Shown here: positions 1 to 7,288 of the stretch, piece by piece
How positions within the stretch are numbered: position 1 is the first letter of the stretch
Layout: each line of letters starts with the position of its first letter
DNA from: Paracoccaceae bacterium
Lineage (GTDB): Bacteria; Pseudomonadota; Alphaproteobacteria; Rhodobacterales; Rhodobacteraceae
DNA length: 49,633 bases
NCBI GenBank assembly: GCA_029265455.1
Contig: JAJUJF010000002.1
Location: 1-49,633, forward strand
Reading direction: 5' to 3'
Made by a program: the position numbers and the translations under genes
The notes under the pieces: model-generated
What the model saw: only the letters and a program-made list of their open reading frames with translations
The model's database searches: none
What the model was told of the DNA's origin: nothing

Positions 1-520
1 GCCGTTCCGGTCGCGGCTCCGGAAGTTCCCCGGGCACCGAACCCGATTGGTCGACGGAGACCCGCGCAGCATTTCCTGCCGGCCCGGGACGGGGAAGCTC
101 CTCATGCACGGGGGTCGCCAGTCCGCCTCCCCCGCTCGCGTCATGGCTTCCGCCTGCCCTTCCCGCCTTCGGCGCGATCTTCACCGTTTCAGCCATCCGC
201 TCGCCAGCAGGCGGGATCGTGGCCGGAACGGCAGCGTCAGGATCCGGCGCAGGCTGCACCGGACCGGCCGGCACGCCCGCATCCGGCGCCGCCGCTTCCT
301 CCTCGCCCTTCTCCGGCTGCGCCACTTCGACCTCGATCGCCTCCGGCCCCGGAAGCTGCACGGCAGGCGACAGCAGCGATTCCGCGTCGCCTCCTTCTCC
401 GGGCTCGCCCGTGAAGAACCGGCCGAAACCGTCTCCGGACCCTGCCACGTCAGTGACCGGATCGACATGCAGAGCCTGCAGGTTCCGCAGAAGGACGCTC
501 GGGAGATCGACTGGAATCAT
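1..520 (-). CDS. FliK-like flagellar hook-length control protein, N-terminal fragment
   Basis: An open frame runs leftward from an ATG at 520-518 through 173 codons without a stop and leaves the window at base 1. GGAG lies about five bases before the ATG, and third-position GC is high, as in real genes here. The product begins MIPVDLPSVLLRNLQALHVD. It then becomes low-complexity, rich in Pro, Ala, Glu and Gly, with no predicted membrane segment, as expected of a disordered secreted substrate. FliK N-termini have this character, and the divergent neighbours are flagellar (rod-binding protein and a FlgN-like chaperone); the identity is inferred from these two facts. The conserved FliK C-terminal domain would lie outside the window. 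It could instead be MotD-like or another disordered flagellar protein. Confidence is good that it is a gene, modest that it is fliK. Confidence 0.55.
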   Translation of the reverse strand, partial: MIPVDLPSVLLRNLQALHVDPVTDVAGSGDGFGRFFTGEPGEGGDAESLLSPAVQLPGPEAIEVEVAQPEKGEEEAAAPDAGVPAGPVQPAPDPDAAVPATIPPAGERMAETVKIAPKAGRAGGSHDASGGGGLATPVHEELPRPGPAGNAARVSVDQSGSVPGELPEPRPER

Positions 521-637
521 GGCGGCTCCATGGGGCTGGCCATCGCTGCCATCCCTGATCGCCCAGAAGCATTACGGAATATTTACGGCGACCTCCGAGA
601 ACCGGGGCAATCCGAACGAGCCCGGGGGAGAGCCTGC

Positions 638-925
638 ATGGAGATCATGCCAACCGCGATGCCGCGCCCTGCGGCGGCGACACAGGCACGGACCGACGAG
701 GGCGCCCTGCGCATGGCGGCGCAGGAATTCGAAGCCGCCTTCCTCGCCGAGATGCTGAAACATGGCGGCGTCAACGCGATACCGCAGAGCTTCGGCGGTG
801 GTGCGGGAGAGGAGGCGTTCTCGGACCTCCTCACCGGAGAATATGCGCGGCTCCTCGCCGAGCGCGGCGGCATCGGCCTCGCCGAGCGGATTTTCGAGGC
901 CCTGAAGGCAAGGAACAGCGGATGA
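638..925 (+). CDS. flgJ: Single-domain rod-binding protein FlgJ
   Basis: A 95-residue protein matching the FlgJ N-terminal rod-binding domain. Visible signatures are the helix around residues 26-45 (AAQEFEAAFLAEMLKH) and the GGGAGEEAFSDLLTGEYA segment at about 53-70. It should cap and help assemble the flagellar rod in the periplasm. The peptidoglycan-hydrolase domain of enterobacterial FlgJ is absent, which is usual in alphaproteobacteria. The frame is open further upstream, but the start at 638 is chosen because GGGGGAG precedes it by seven bases and family homology begins there. The stop overlaps the next start by four bases (ATGA), so the two genes are translationally coupled. The FliK-like gene diverges from a shared 117-bp upstream region. 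Confidence 0.85.
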   Translation: MEIMPTAMPRPAAATQARTDEGALRMAAQEFEAAFLAEMLKHGGVNAIPQSFGGGAGEEAFSDLLTGEYARLLAERGGIGLAERIFEALKARNSG

Positions 926-1287
926 TCGGGCGGACAGGCGGCAACGACAGGCGCGAATCACGGGTGCTGGCGCTCTTCGACGAGGAACGCGACGTGCTCC
1001 TCGATGGCCCGATGACCGCGCTCGCCCCTCTCGTGGCGCGGCGCGAGGCGTTGATCGGGGAGCTCCTCGCCGATCCGGAGAATGCCTCCCCCGCCTTCCT
1101 CGCGGCGATCCGGACGCGGGCGGAACGCAACGGACGGCTTCTCCGCGCGAGCATCGCCGGCATCCGCGCCGCCCAGGCGCAGATCGAGGCCGCCGAGCGC
1201 GAATCGCGAAGCCTCGTCACCTATACGGCGGCTGGCGCCTCGGTGCAGGTAACGGCTGCGCCGAACACCCGGGATCGCCGGCGTTAG
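922..1287 (+). CDS. flgN: FlgN-like flagellar export chaperone
   Basis: A 121-residue protein rich in helix-forming residues (Ala, Glu, Arg, Leu) with no membrane segment. It carries a central repetitive helical region (ALAPLVARREALIGELLADP at about 33-52) typical of the FlgN family. FlgN binds hook-filament junction proteins FlgK and FlgL in the cytoplasm before export. The start overlaps the flgJ stop (ATGA), the usual pairing in Rhodobacterales flagellar clusters. FlgN proteins diverge strongly, so the name rests on size, helical character and position more than on fixed motifs. Confidence 0.6.
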   Translation: MIGRTGGNDRRESRVLALFDEERDVLLDGPMTALAPLVARREALIGELLADPENASPAFLAAIRTRAERNGRLLRASIAGIRAAQAQIEAAERESRSLVTYTAAGASVQVTAAPNTRDRRR

Positions 1288-1298
1288 GGGCGCCGGCG
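1276..1298. terminator. Hairpin at the convergent flgN/trmB ends
   Basis: A perfect 8-bp inverted repeat CGCCGGCG / CGCCGGCG with a seven-base loop that includes the flgN stop codon. It lies in the 75-bp space between convergent flgN and trmB. No T tract follows on either strand, so it may be a weak or Rho-assisted terminator. Confidence 0.4.
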
Positions 1299-1362
1299 GC
1301 AGGCTGGCTCCCCTTCCTTCCCGACCCTCGTGCACGGGATGACGGAAACGGCGCGAAAATGA

Positions 1363-2244
1363 CTAGCCGGGCGTCCGCCGCCAGATGAGGTAGTTCGGCC
1401 GGCGCCCTTCGCGCAGCGCCTTTGCCTCGTAACGGGTGGAAGACCATCCCGGCCATGGACGGGACCGGTCGGATGCGGTGATCTTCACCGGCTCGAGGAG
1501 CCCGGTGGCGGCCGCCCCCTCGACGGCATGATCGGCGTAATCGGCGATGTCGGTGGCAAGGCGCAGTTCGGCCTCCGGCACCATCCGCCGGGCGAGCGAC
1601 GTCAGCGTCTCCGCCCCGGCAAGGCGACGCTTGTGGTGGCGCGCCTTCGGCCAGGGATCGGGATAGAGGAGATAGACCCGGCCGAGGCTTGCCTCGGGCA
1701 GATGGTCGATCAGGTCGCGTGCATCACCGGGATGTATGCGGATGTTGCCGGGATCCTCGCGCGCGATCCGGCCAAGCAGCATCGCGACCCCGTTGACGAA
1801 AGGCTCGCAGCCGATCAGCCCGACCTCCGGATGGGCAAGCGCGAGATGATGCAGATGCTCGCCGCCGCCGAAGCCGATCTCGAGCCATATCTCGCGGGCA
1901 TCCGGGAAGAGCGCCGCGAGATCGATCGTCTCCGGGGTCGCGGCGGTCACCCGGCCGGCTGCGGCAGCGTGATCCGCATCGGCTGCTCCGCGCTCCGCCA
2001 TCGTCTTTCCGAACGATGCATCATCGGGACCTGCCTTGACGGGAGCCGCCAGACCCGGAAACAGATCAGGATCAACCGCGAGTCCGGGTACCCGCAGACG
2101 GGGCAGGATCTCCTCGAGATAGCGCCGCTGCGCCGGGCGCAGGGGCTTGCCGCGCCGCCGCCCGTAGAAGTTGCGCCATGCCGGACCCGAGCCCGGCTTG
2201 TCCTGGCCGTCTTCCGGCCCCCTTCCTTCGCCGCCGCCCTCCAT
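1363..2244 (-). CDS. trmB: tRNA (guanine-N7-)-methyltransferase TrmB
   Basis: A 293-residue SAM-dependent enzyme making m7G46 in tRNA. Visible motifs are the N-terminal WRNFYGRRRGKPLRPAQ at 23-39, the SAM-binding loop GFGGGEH at 124-130, the substrate motif LYPDPWPKARHHKRR, ATDIADYADH, and the C-terminal TRYEAKALREGR near the end. GGAGGAGGGGC precedes the ATG closely, supporting this start. Oddity: between the N-terminal motif and the methyltransferase core (about residues 55-105) there is an Ala-rich stretch of some 45 residues, longer than I expect in the family. In Rhodobacterales genomes I recall, metK separates the upstream XRE gene from trmB; here it is absent and only 128 bp lie between them. 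Confidence 0.93.
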   Translation of the reverse strand: MEGGGEGRGPEDGQDKPGSGPAWRNFYGRRRGKPLRPAQRRYLEEILPRLRVPGLAVDPDLFPGLAAPVKAGPDDASFGKTMAERGAADADHAAAAGRVTAATPETIDLAALFPDAREIWLEIGFGGGEHLHHLALAHPEVGLIGCEPFVNGVAMLLGRIAREDPGNIRIHPGDARDLIDHLPEASLGRVYLLYPDPWPKARHHKRRLAGAETLTSLARRMVPEAELRLATDIADYADHAVEGAAATGLLEPVKITASDRSRPWPGWSSTRYEAKALREGRRPNYLIWRRTPG

Positions 2245-2372
2245 GCCCCTCCTCCGCTCGCGTGCGGAGCCGGTGCTAAGGAGACCGGGCAGCGGAAGTC
2301 AACCGGCGCCGTCAACCTCGGGCTCCGGCCCCCGGATACCGGCCGGCATGTGCCGGTCCCGGAACACGCGGC

Positions 2373-2804
2373 TCAGTATGCCGCGTTGCCCTCGGACGCC
2401 GGCGGCCTCCCGCCATTGGCGGCGGGCGCCTCGGCCACGGCCGCGAGCGACCGCACCAGCGCCAGCACCGAACGCCGGGTCTCCCCGTCGTCGATCGAGA
2501 GGAAGGCCTCCTCGAGGATTGCCACCTCATCGCCGCGGCGGCCGGAACGGGCGGCGATCCTGCGCGCGCCCTCGCCCTCAGCAAGTCCCTCGAAGAAGTA
2601 GTGCACCGGCACCCCGAGGAATTCCGCGATGAGATAGAGACGGCCGGCGCCGATACGGTTGGCTCCCTTCTCGTATTTCTGGACCTGGCTGAAGGTCAGC
2701 CCGAGATGCCGGCCGAGGCGACCCTGGCTGATGCCGAGGAACTCCCGTCTGAGCCGCATCCGGCTTCCGACATGCGCGTCGATCTGGCTTGCATGCAATT
2801 TCAC
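2373..2804 (-). CDS. XRE-family helix-turn-helix transcriptional regulator
   Basis: A 143-residue cytoplasmic DNA-binding protein. Residues about 14-70 form an HTH_3 domain (GISQGRLGRHLGLTFSQVQK, then YEKGANRIGAGRLYLIAEFL), and VPVHYFFEG follows as in many short alphaproteobacterial regulators next to lnt. The start is GTG at 2804. The C-terminus is Ala/Gly rich and probably flexible. It lies 96 bp downstream of lnt on the same strand, behind a structured leader at 2825-2882. Its targets are unknown. The conserved position beside lnt suggests a housekeeping role, possibly autoregulation through the dyad in the leader. Confidence 0.85.
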   Translation of the reverse strand: MKLHASQIDAHVGSRMRLRREFLGISQGRLGRHLGLTFSQVQKYEKGANRIGAGRLYLIAEFLGVPVHYFFEGLAEGEGARRIAARSGRRGDEVAILEEAFLSIDDGETRRSVLALVRSLAAVAEAPAANGGRPPASEGNAAY

Positions 2805-2824
2805 GTGCGATCACCCATAAATCT

Positions 2825-2882
2825 CTGTACCGGCGATGCCGAACTGCCGTGCCCTGTCAGGGACACCTGGCTTCCGGTACAG
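2825..2882 (-). promoter_or_regulatory. Structured leader between lnt and the XRE gene
   Basis: CTGTACCGG (2825-2833) and CCGGTACAG (2874-2882) form a perfect 9-bp inverted repeat enclosing 40 bases. An internal hairpin GTG-CCCT / AGGG-A-CAC lies at 2849-2866. It sits 18 bases after the lnt stop and about 20 before the XRE start codon. There is no T run after it on the minus strand, so a regulatory RNA fold or an operator is more likely than a simple terminator. I cannot match it to a known riboswitch. Confidence 0.45.
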
Positions 2883-2900
2883 CCCCACTCCCGCCTCGAT

Positions 2901-4454
2901 TTATGAGCGGGCGAGGCGGCGATGACCACCCGAAAATCTTACGAAAGTTAATGCAAGCATTGATACTATAACGAATATTTCCGGTCGCTCCCCGTATCGC
3001 GCAAAGAGTGTCGGCGCGATTGCGGCCGGCAGTGGGGCGTCGATGAAGCCTTCCTCGCCGAGGTCGAGCCGTGCCATCTCGCGGCCGTAGGGGTCGATCA
3101 CGGCACTGATGCCGGTATTGGCGGCGCGCACCATCGGCAGCCCCTGCTCGATGGCGCGGACGCGGTTCTGGGCGTAATGCTGGTACGGACCGGCGAGGGT
3201 GCCGAACCAGGCGTCATTGGTGACCTGGACGATCCAGTCCGGCCGCCCCTCGGGCGCCCGGAGATGGCGGGCGAATATCGCCTCGTAGCAGACGAGTGGC
3301 AGGAGCGGCGGCACGCCCGGCGCCCCCACGAGCGCGGGCCCCTCGCCCGCCGTGAAACCGCCGCGGGTGAGCGTCTCGATCGTCGGGCCGCCCAGTCGCC
3401 GGATCAGGTCCCGGAACGGGATGTACTCCCCGAACGGCACCAGATGGTGCTTGTCGTAGACGGCGTCGGCCTCGCCCTCCGGGCCGAGGATGACCAGGGA
3501 ATTGTACCAGTGCTCCGCCTCCGGCCCGACCTCGACGCGCATCATGCCGAGGATCACCGGCGCACCGCCCGCGGCCCGGGCGATCTCGCGCTCGTAGTCG
3601 TCGGCGAAGCCATGGACGAAGGGCACGGCCGTCTCCGACCAGACGACGACATCGGGGCGGCCGCGCTCACCCTCGGCCGCCGTCATCCGCAGGTGCCGCT
3701 CGTAGAAGAGCGCCTGCATCTCCGGCTGCCACTTGAGGTGCTGGGGCGCATTCGGCTGGACGATACGCACGATGTAGTCCTCGGAGCGCGCGGGCACGGG
3801 TGAAGCCTCGCGCATGGAGCCCCAGAACCACGCGCAGCCGACAAGAAGCACGACCAGTAGCGCCGCGCCCGGCCGCCCGATCCGTGGCAGCCCCGCCGCC
3901 GGCAGAAGGGCTGCGATCAGCGTGAGAAGGCTCAGGCCCGATGCGCCGACGAGGGAGGCGAGCTGGATCACCGGTGTCTCGACCCAGGCATAGCCGAGGA
4001 GCCCCCAGGGAAATCCCGTGAATACATGGGATCGCGCCACCTCGGCCGCCGCCAGCAATGCCGCGAAGGCAAGAGCTCGTCTTGTCCCCCCGAACGGCAA
4101 CGCACGGGCAAGAGCGAAGGCCGCCGCCCAGAACAGTGCAAGCCCGCCTCCCATGCCCACGAGCGCGAAGGGGGCAAGCCAGCCGTGAAGCTCGGGATCG
4201 ACCTGGAAGGGCTCGACGATCCAGAAGAGCGTCGCCGTGAAGTATCCCGCCCCCGCGAGCCAGCCATAGCCCGCCGCGCCCGCCATCCGCCGCGTACTGG
4301 CCACGAGCCAGAGACAGACCGGCAGCGAGAGGAACACGATCCAGGGAAAGGACACCGGCGGCTGCGACAGGGCAAGCGCCCCGCCCGCCACGAGGGCGAG
4401 CGGGATCCGCACGGAGATGCCAGGGGATTGGGCCCGCCCTGTCAGCCGGTTCAC
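2901..4454 (-). CDS. lnt: Apolipoprotein N-acyltransferase Lnt
   Basis: An inner-membrane enzyme adding the third acyl chain to the N-terminal cysteine of lipoproteins, the last maturation step before Lol sorting. About 517 residues from the GTG at 4454. The frame extends upstream, but that extension overlaps corC, whose stop lies 10 bp before this GTG. Several hydrophobic segments occupy roughly the first 200 residues, followed by the nitrilase-like domain. The catalytic Glu is in VWSETAVPF, the Lys in YDKHHLVPFGEYIPFRD and the Cys in PLVCYEAIF. The motif YQHYAQNRVRAIEQGLP also fits Lnt. It follows corC in an apparent operon, an arrangement common in proteobacteria. LolD and LolC/E further along the window act on its products. 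Confidence 0.93.
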   Translation of the reverse strand: MNRLTGRAQSPGISVRIPLALVAGGALALSQPPVSFPWIVFLSLPVCLWLVASTRRMAGAAGYGWLAGAGYFTATLFWIVEPFQVDPELHGWLAPFALVGMGGGLALFWAAAFALARALPFGGTRRALAFAALLAAAEVARSHVFTGFPWGLLGYAWVETPVIQLASLVGASGLSLLTLIAALLPAAGLPRIGRPGAALLVVLLVGCAWFWGSMREASPVPARSEDYIVRIVQPNAPQHLKWQPEMQALFYERHLRMTAAEGERGRPDVVVWSETAVPFVHGFADDYEREIARAAGGAPVILGMMRVEVGPEAEHWYNSLVILGPEGEADAVYDKHHLVPFGEYIPFRDLIRRLGGPTIETLTRGGFTAGEGPALVGAPGVPPLLPLVCYEAIFARHLRAPEGRPDWIVQVTNDAWFGTLAGPYQHYAQNRVRAIEQGLPMVRAANTGISAVIDPYGREMARLDLGEEGFIDAPLPAAIAPTLFARYGERPEIFVIVSMLALTFVRFSGGHRRLARS

Positions 4455-4464
4455 TGCCTGCCCG

Positions 4465-5400
4465 TCACTCGGCAGCGTGGTCCGCCGCGGTCCGGCTGCC
4501 GGCAAGCCGCAGCCGAAGCCGCTTGACGCGCCGGGCATCGGCCTCGATCACCTCGAAATCGTGACCGGCAGGATGGAACACCACCTCGCCGCGGGTGGGC
4601 ACATGGCCGGCGAGCTGGACGACGAGGCCGCCCACCGTATCCACATCCTCGGTAAGCGCCGGCACGTCGATCGAGATGCCGGTCTCCCGCTCGAAATCGT
4701 CGAGATCGAGCCGGGCATTGAGCAGGAAGCTGCCGGAAGCGTCCCGGCTCCACAGCCGCCCCACCTTGTGGTCATGCTCGTCATCGATCTCGCCGACGAT
4801 CTCCTCGAGGATGTCCTCGATCGTCACCAGCCCGTCGACGCCGCCGTATTCGTCGATCACCAGCGCCATGTGCGTGCGTGACGCCTGCATCTTGGTCAGC
4901 AGCGTGCCGAGCGGCATCGAATGCGGGACATAGAGAAGCGGCCGCACCAGCGAGCGGAGGTCGAATTCCTCCGTGCCGGCCCCGAACCCGTAGCGCAGCG
5001 CCAGATCCTTGAAATGCACGAGACCGATCGGCCGGTCCAGCGTCTCCTCGAAGACCGGCAGCCGGGAATTCTCGCTCTCGCGGAAGGCCCTGACCACCGT
5101 CGGCAGATCCGAATCAGCCGAGACGGCGATGATGTCGGCCCGTGGCACGGCCACGTCGTCGGTCGTCAGGCCGACGAGCTTGCCGAGATCGACCATCAGG
5201 CCTTCGCCTGTGGCGACTCCGTTCCGCTTGCCATTGGGGGGATTCATGACTGCTCCTTGGAACGGTTCGTCCAAGTCGTCGTCCTCGTTCGATTCCCAGC
5301 CGAACAACCGGCTCAGGAAGCCCCTGCCGGGACTGTCAGGCTCCGTCTCAAGCCGCGCGCTCCGCGCTGCGGGAGACGGCCCGTCGTGGCTCTCGCCCAT
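4465..5400 (-). CDS. corC: CorC/HlyC-family CBS-domain protein
   Basis: About 311 residues from the ATG at 5400 (GGAG just upstream; a longer open frame begins at 5475 but extends toward ybeY). Two CBS repeats are visible: one around DVAVPRADIIAVSADSDLPT, the second around the conserved DEYGGVDGLVTIEDILEEIV, followed by the acidic GEIDDEHD. A CorC_HlyC transporter-associated domain closes the protein (FERETGISIDVPALTEDVDT, then GGLVVQLAGHVPTRGEVV). No membrane segment is present, so it is the soluble CorC type linked to Mg/Co efflux, not the membrane-anchored type. It lies between ybeY and lnt, as usual. The true biochemical role of the family is still debated. Confidence 0.9.
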   Translation of the reverse strand: MGESHDGPSPAARSARLETEPDSPGRGFLSRLFGWESNEDDDLDEPFQGAVMNPPNGKRNGVATGEGLMVDLGKLVGLTTDDVAVPRADIIAVSADSDLPTVVRAFRESENSRLPVFEETLDRPIGLVHFKDLALRYGFGAGTEEFDLRSLVRPLLYVPHSMPLGTLLTKMQASRTHMALVIDEYGGVDGLVTIEDILEEIVGEIDDEHDHKVGRLWSRDASGSFLLNARLDLDDFERETGISIDVPALTEDVDTVGGLVVQLAGHVPTRGEVVFHPAGHDFEVIEADARRVKRLRLRLAGSRTAADHAAE

Positions 5401-5437
5401 AGCTCCTATCCAAATACCGGCGCCGACCCAGACGCCA

Positions 5438-5968
5438 TCACCTGCAATATGGGTCGGGTATCCCCAGGGACGCAAGGGCTTTCACCTCGAGCGATTCCAT
5501 CCGTCCGGCATCGGCATCGGTTTCGTGATCGTATCCGAGCAGGTGCAGGATGCCATGCACGCACAGGTGCAGCACATGGTCCCGGAACGGGATGTTTGCC
5601 GTCCGGGCCTCCTCCGTACAGGTCCCGAAGGCAAGCGCGACATCTCCGAGGAAGACCGGTCGCTCCTCCTCCGCCGGCAGATGTCCCGGGAGATCGAATT
5701 CGACCGCAGGCCAGGAAAGCACGTTGGTCGGCGCATCCCTGCCCCGGAAGCTCGCGTTGAGGGAAGCGATCCGCGCATCATCGGTGCCGAGCAGGCTGAT
5801 CTCGCATTCCTCCGCCGCGATCCCGAGCTCCGCGAGCAGCGCCCGCGCCGCGCGGTCGGCAAGCGCCTCCAGCCCGGCCTCCTCCCAGCGGGGATCGTCG
5901 ATCACGACCTCGACGAGCGGCCCCCCGTCCTCCGCCGCCGCACCGTCGCCGGGCGGCGGTTCAGACAT
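5438..5968 (-). CDS. ybeY: Endoribonuclease YbeY
   Basis: A 176-residue metal-dependent RNase acting in 16S rRNA 3'-end maturation and ribosome quality control. The diagnostic H-x3-H-x5-H zinc site is complete: HGILHLLGYDHETDADAGRME in the C-terminal third. RGRDAPTNVLSWP is the conserved central motif. The start codon lies 8 bp inside the phoH 3' end, indicating coupled translation. The phoH-ybeY-corC-lnt order is the standard one. Confidence 0.93.
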   Translation of the reverse strand: MSEPPPGDGAAAEDGGPLVEVVIDDPRWEEAGLEALADRAARALLAELGIAAEECEISLLGTDDARIASLNASFRGRDAPTNVLSWPAVEFDLPGHLPAEEERPVFLGDVALAFGTCTEEARTANIPFRDHVLHLCVHGILHLLGYDHETDADAGRMESLEVKALASLGIPDPYCR

Positions 5969-6980
5969 GCTCGCCCCTGCTCTCGTAGGCGCGGATGATC
6001 CTCGCCACCAGCGGATGGCGCACCACGTCCTCCGGGCCGAAGCGGACGAAGCCGATGCCCGGCACGTCGCGGAGGATGCGTTCGGCCTCGACCAGCCCCG
6101 AGGACATGCCCCGCGGCAGGTCGATCTGGGTCACGTCGCCGGTCACCGCCATCCGGCTCCCCTCGCCGAGGCGGGTGAGGAACATCTTCATCTGCATGGT
6201 GGTGGCATTCTGCGCCTCGTCGAGCACGACGAAGGCGTTCGCGAGCGTCCGCCCGCGCATGAAGGCGAGGGGGGCGATCTCGATCTGCCGCTCCTCCATC
6301 ATCTTCTGGATCTGGCGCGCCGGCAGGAAGTCGTTCAGCGCGTCGTAGAGCGGCTGCATGTAGGGATCGACCTTCTCCTTCATGTCGCCGGGAAGGAAAC
6401 CGAGCCGCTCGCCCGCCTCCACCGCCGGGCGGCTGAGGATCAGCCGGTCGACCTGGCCGTCGAGGAACATCGAGACCGCGACCGCCACCGCGAGATAGGT
6501 CTTGCCGGTACCGGCCGGCCCGAGGCCGAACACCAGTTCGTGGCGGAAGAGCTGCTCGACATAGGCGCGCTGCGCCGCGGTCCGGGGCTCGACCACCTTC
6601 TTGCGGGTGCGGATCTCCACCCGGGCTCCGTCGCCGAACATGTCGAGCTGCGCGCGGTCGTCACCGCCGTTGCCGCCCGCGCTCGTCATCCTGAGCGCCG
6701 CATCGATATCGCCCGGCCCGACCGCCCGCCCCTTCTCGAGCCGGTCATAGAGCCCGAGCAGCACCCGCTCGGCCAGCGCGCGTTCGGAGGGCTCGCCGTG
6801 GAGCGCAAGCTCGTTGCCGCGCCGGGTGATCATCACGCCGGTACCGCTCTCGATCTGGGCGATGTTGCGATCAAGCTCGCCGCAGAGGTCGATCAGGAGC
6901 CGGTTGTCGGGAAAGCGCAGGATGCTGTCGCCGCTGGCGTCGTCGGACGGTTGCGCGGGACGGGGGGCGTTGGGCGCCAA
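5961..6980 (-). CDS. phoH: PhoH-like ATPase
   Basis: I place the start at TTG 6980, which gives 339 residues. GGAGGT ends four bases before it, and family homology starts just afterwards (SILRFPDNRLLIDLCGELD). The frame is open to 7163, but that extension is Arg/Pro-rich and unlike the family. The N-terminal KH-like region is followed by the P-loop GPAGTGKT at about 154-161 and Walker B AFVVLDEAQN. The motif MKMFLTRLGEGSRMAVTGD follows. PhoH proteins bind ATP and RNA and are tied genetically to YbeY and ribosome maturation. The gene is presumably cotranscribed with ybeY, corC and lnt. Confidence 0.92.
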   Translation of the reverse strand: MAPNAPRPAQPSDDASGDSILRFPDNRLLIDLCGELDRNIAQIESGTGVMITRRGNELALHGEPSERALAERVLLGLYDRLEKGRAVGPGDIDAALRMTSAGGNGGDDRAQLDMFGDGARVEIRTRKKVVEPRTAAQRAYVEQLFRHELVFGLGPAGTGKTYLAVAVAVSMFLDGQVDRLILSRPAVEAGERLGFLPGDMKEKVDPYMQPLYDALNDFLPARQIQKMMEERQIEIAPLAFMRGRTLANAFVVLDEAQNATTMQMKMFLTRLGEGSRMAVTGDVTQIDLPRGMSSGLVEAERILRDVPGIGFVRFGPEDVVRHPLVARIIRAYESRGEHV

Positions 6981-7163
6981 ATGACCTCCGGCACTCGGAC
7001 GAATCGCGTTACCCGAGAGGTTGCCCGAGCCGATCCGCCCGTTCAAGTCCCGGCTCAAGTCCGTGACCCGCCGGCGGCCGTTCGGCCACCTGCGCGGACC
7101 GCCGGAACCCGGAACCCGGGGCGACGTTGAAGGACGATTCGGGAAGCCGTGAGGGAGAACCAA

Positions 7164-7238
7164 GTGAACAGCATCATCTATATCGTCGGGCTCGTCGTCA
7201 TCGTCCTTGCGATCCTGTCGCTGCTCGGGATGGCCTGA
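7164..7238 (+). CDS. 24-residue single-span membrane microprotein
   Basis: A very short gene: GTG start at 7164, stop at 7236-7238, preceded by GAGGGAGA about four bases upstream. The product starts MNSIIYIVGLVVIVLAI and ends LLGMA, so it is essentially one hydrophobic helix with no charged residues. I recall very similar short proteins (pattern MNxIIYIVGxVVxVLAILS) annotated as hypothetical in several Rhodobacterales, which supports a real gene. It is transcribed against miaB and phoH and fills the space between them. The function is unknown. An inner-membrane regulatory or stress microprotein is plausible but unproven. Confidence 0.65.
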   Translation: MNSIIYIVGLVVIVLAILSLLGMA

Positions 7239-7265
7239 TGCCCGCCCGGCGCCCGCCGCGAATCG

Positions 7266-7283
7266 GGCGCCGGAACCGGCGCC
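7266..7283. terminator. Palindromic hairpin after the microprotein gene and miaB
   Basis: GGCGCCGG-AA-CCGGCGCC is a perfect inverted repeat 28 bp after the 24-codon gene. It is followed immediately by a second small one (GGCCT-TC-AGGCC) that overlaps the miaB stop. There is no T tract. It probably serves the two convergent genes as a bidirectional, possibly weak terminator. Confidence 0.4.
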
Positions 7284-7288
7284 GGCCT

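Noticed and set aside
6981-7163. N-terminal extension of PhoH to an upstream start at 7163.
   Set aside because: Arg/Pro-rich and unlike the family; the TTG at 6980 has a strong GGAGGT site and fits the usual length.
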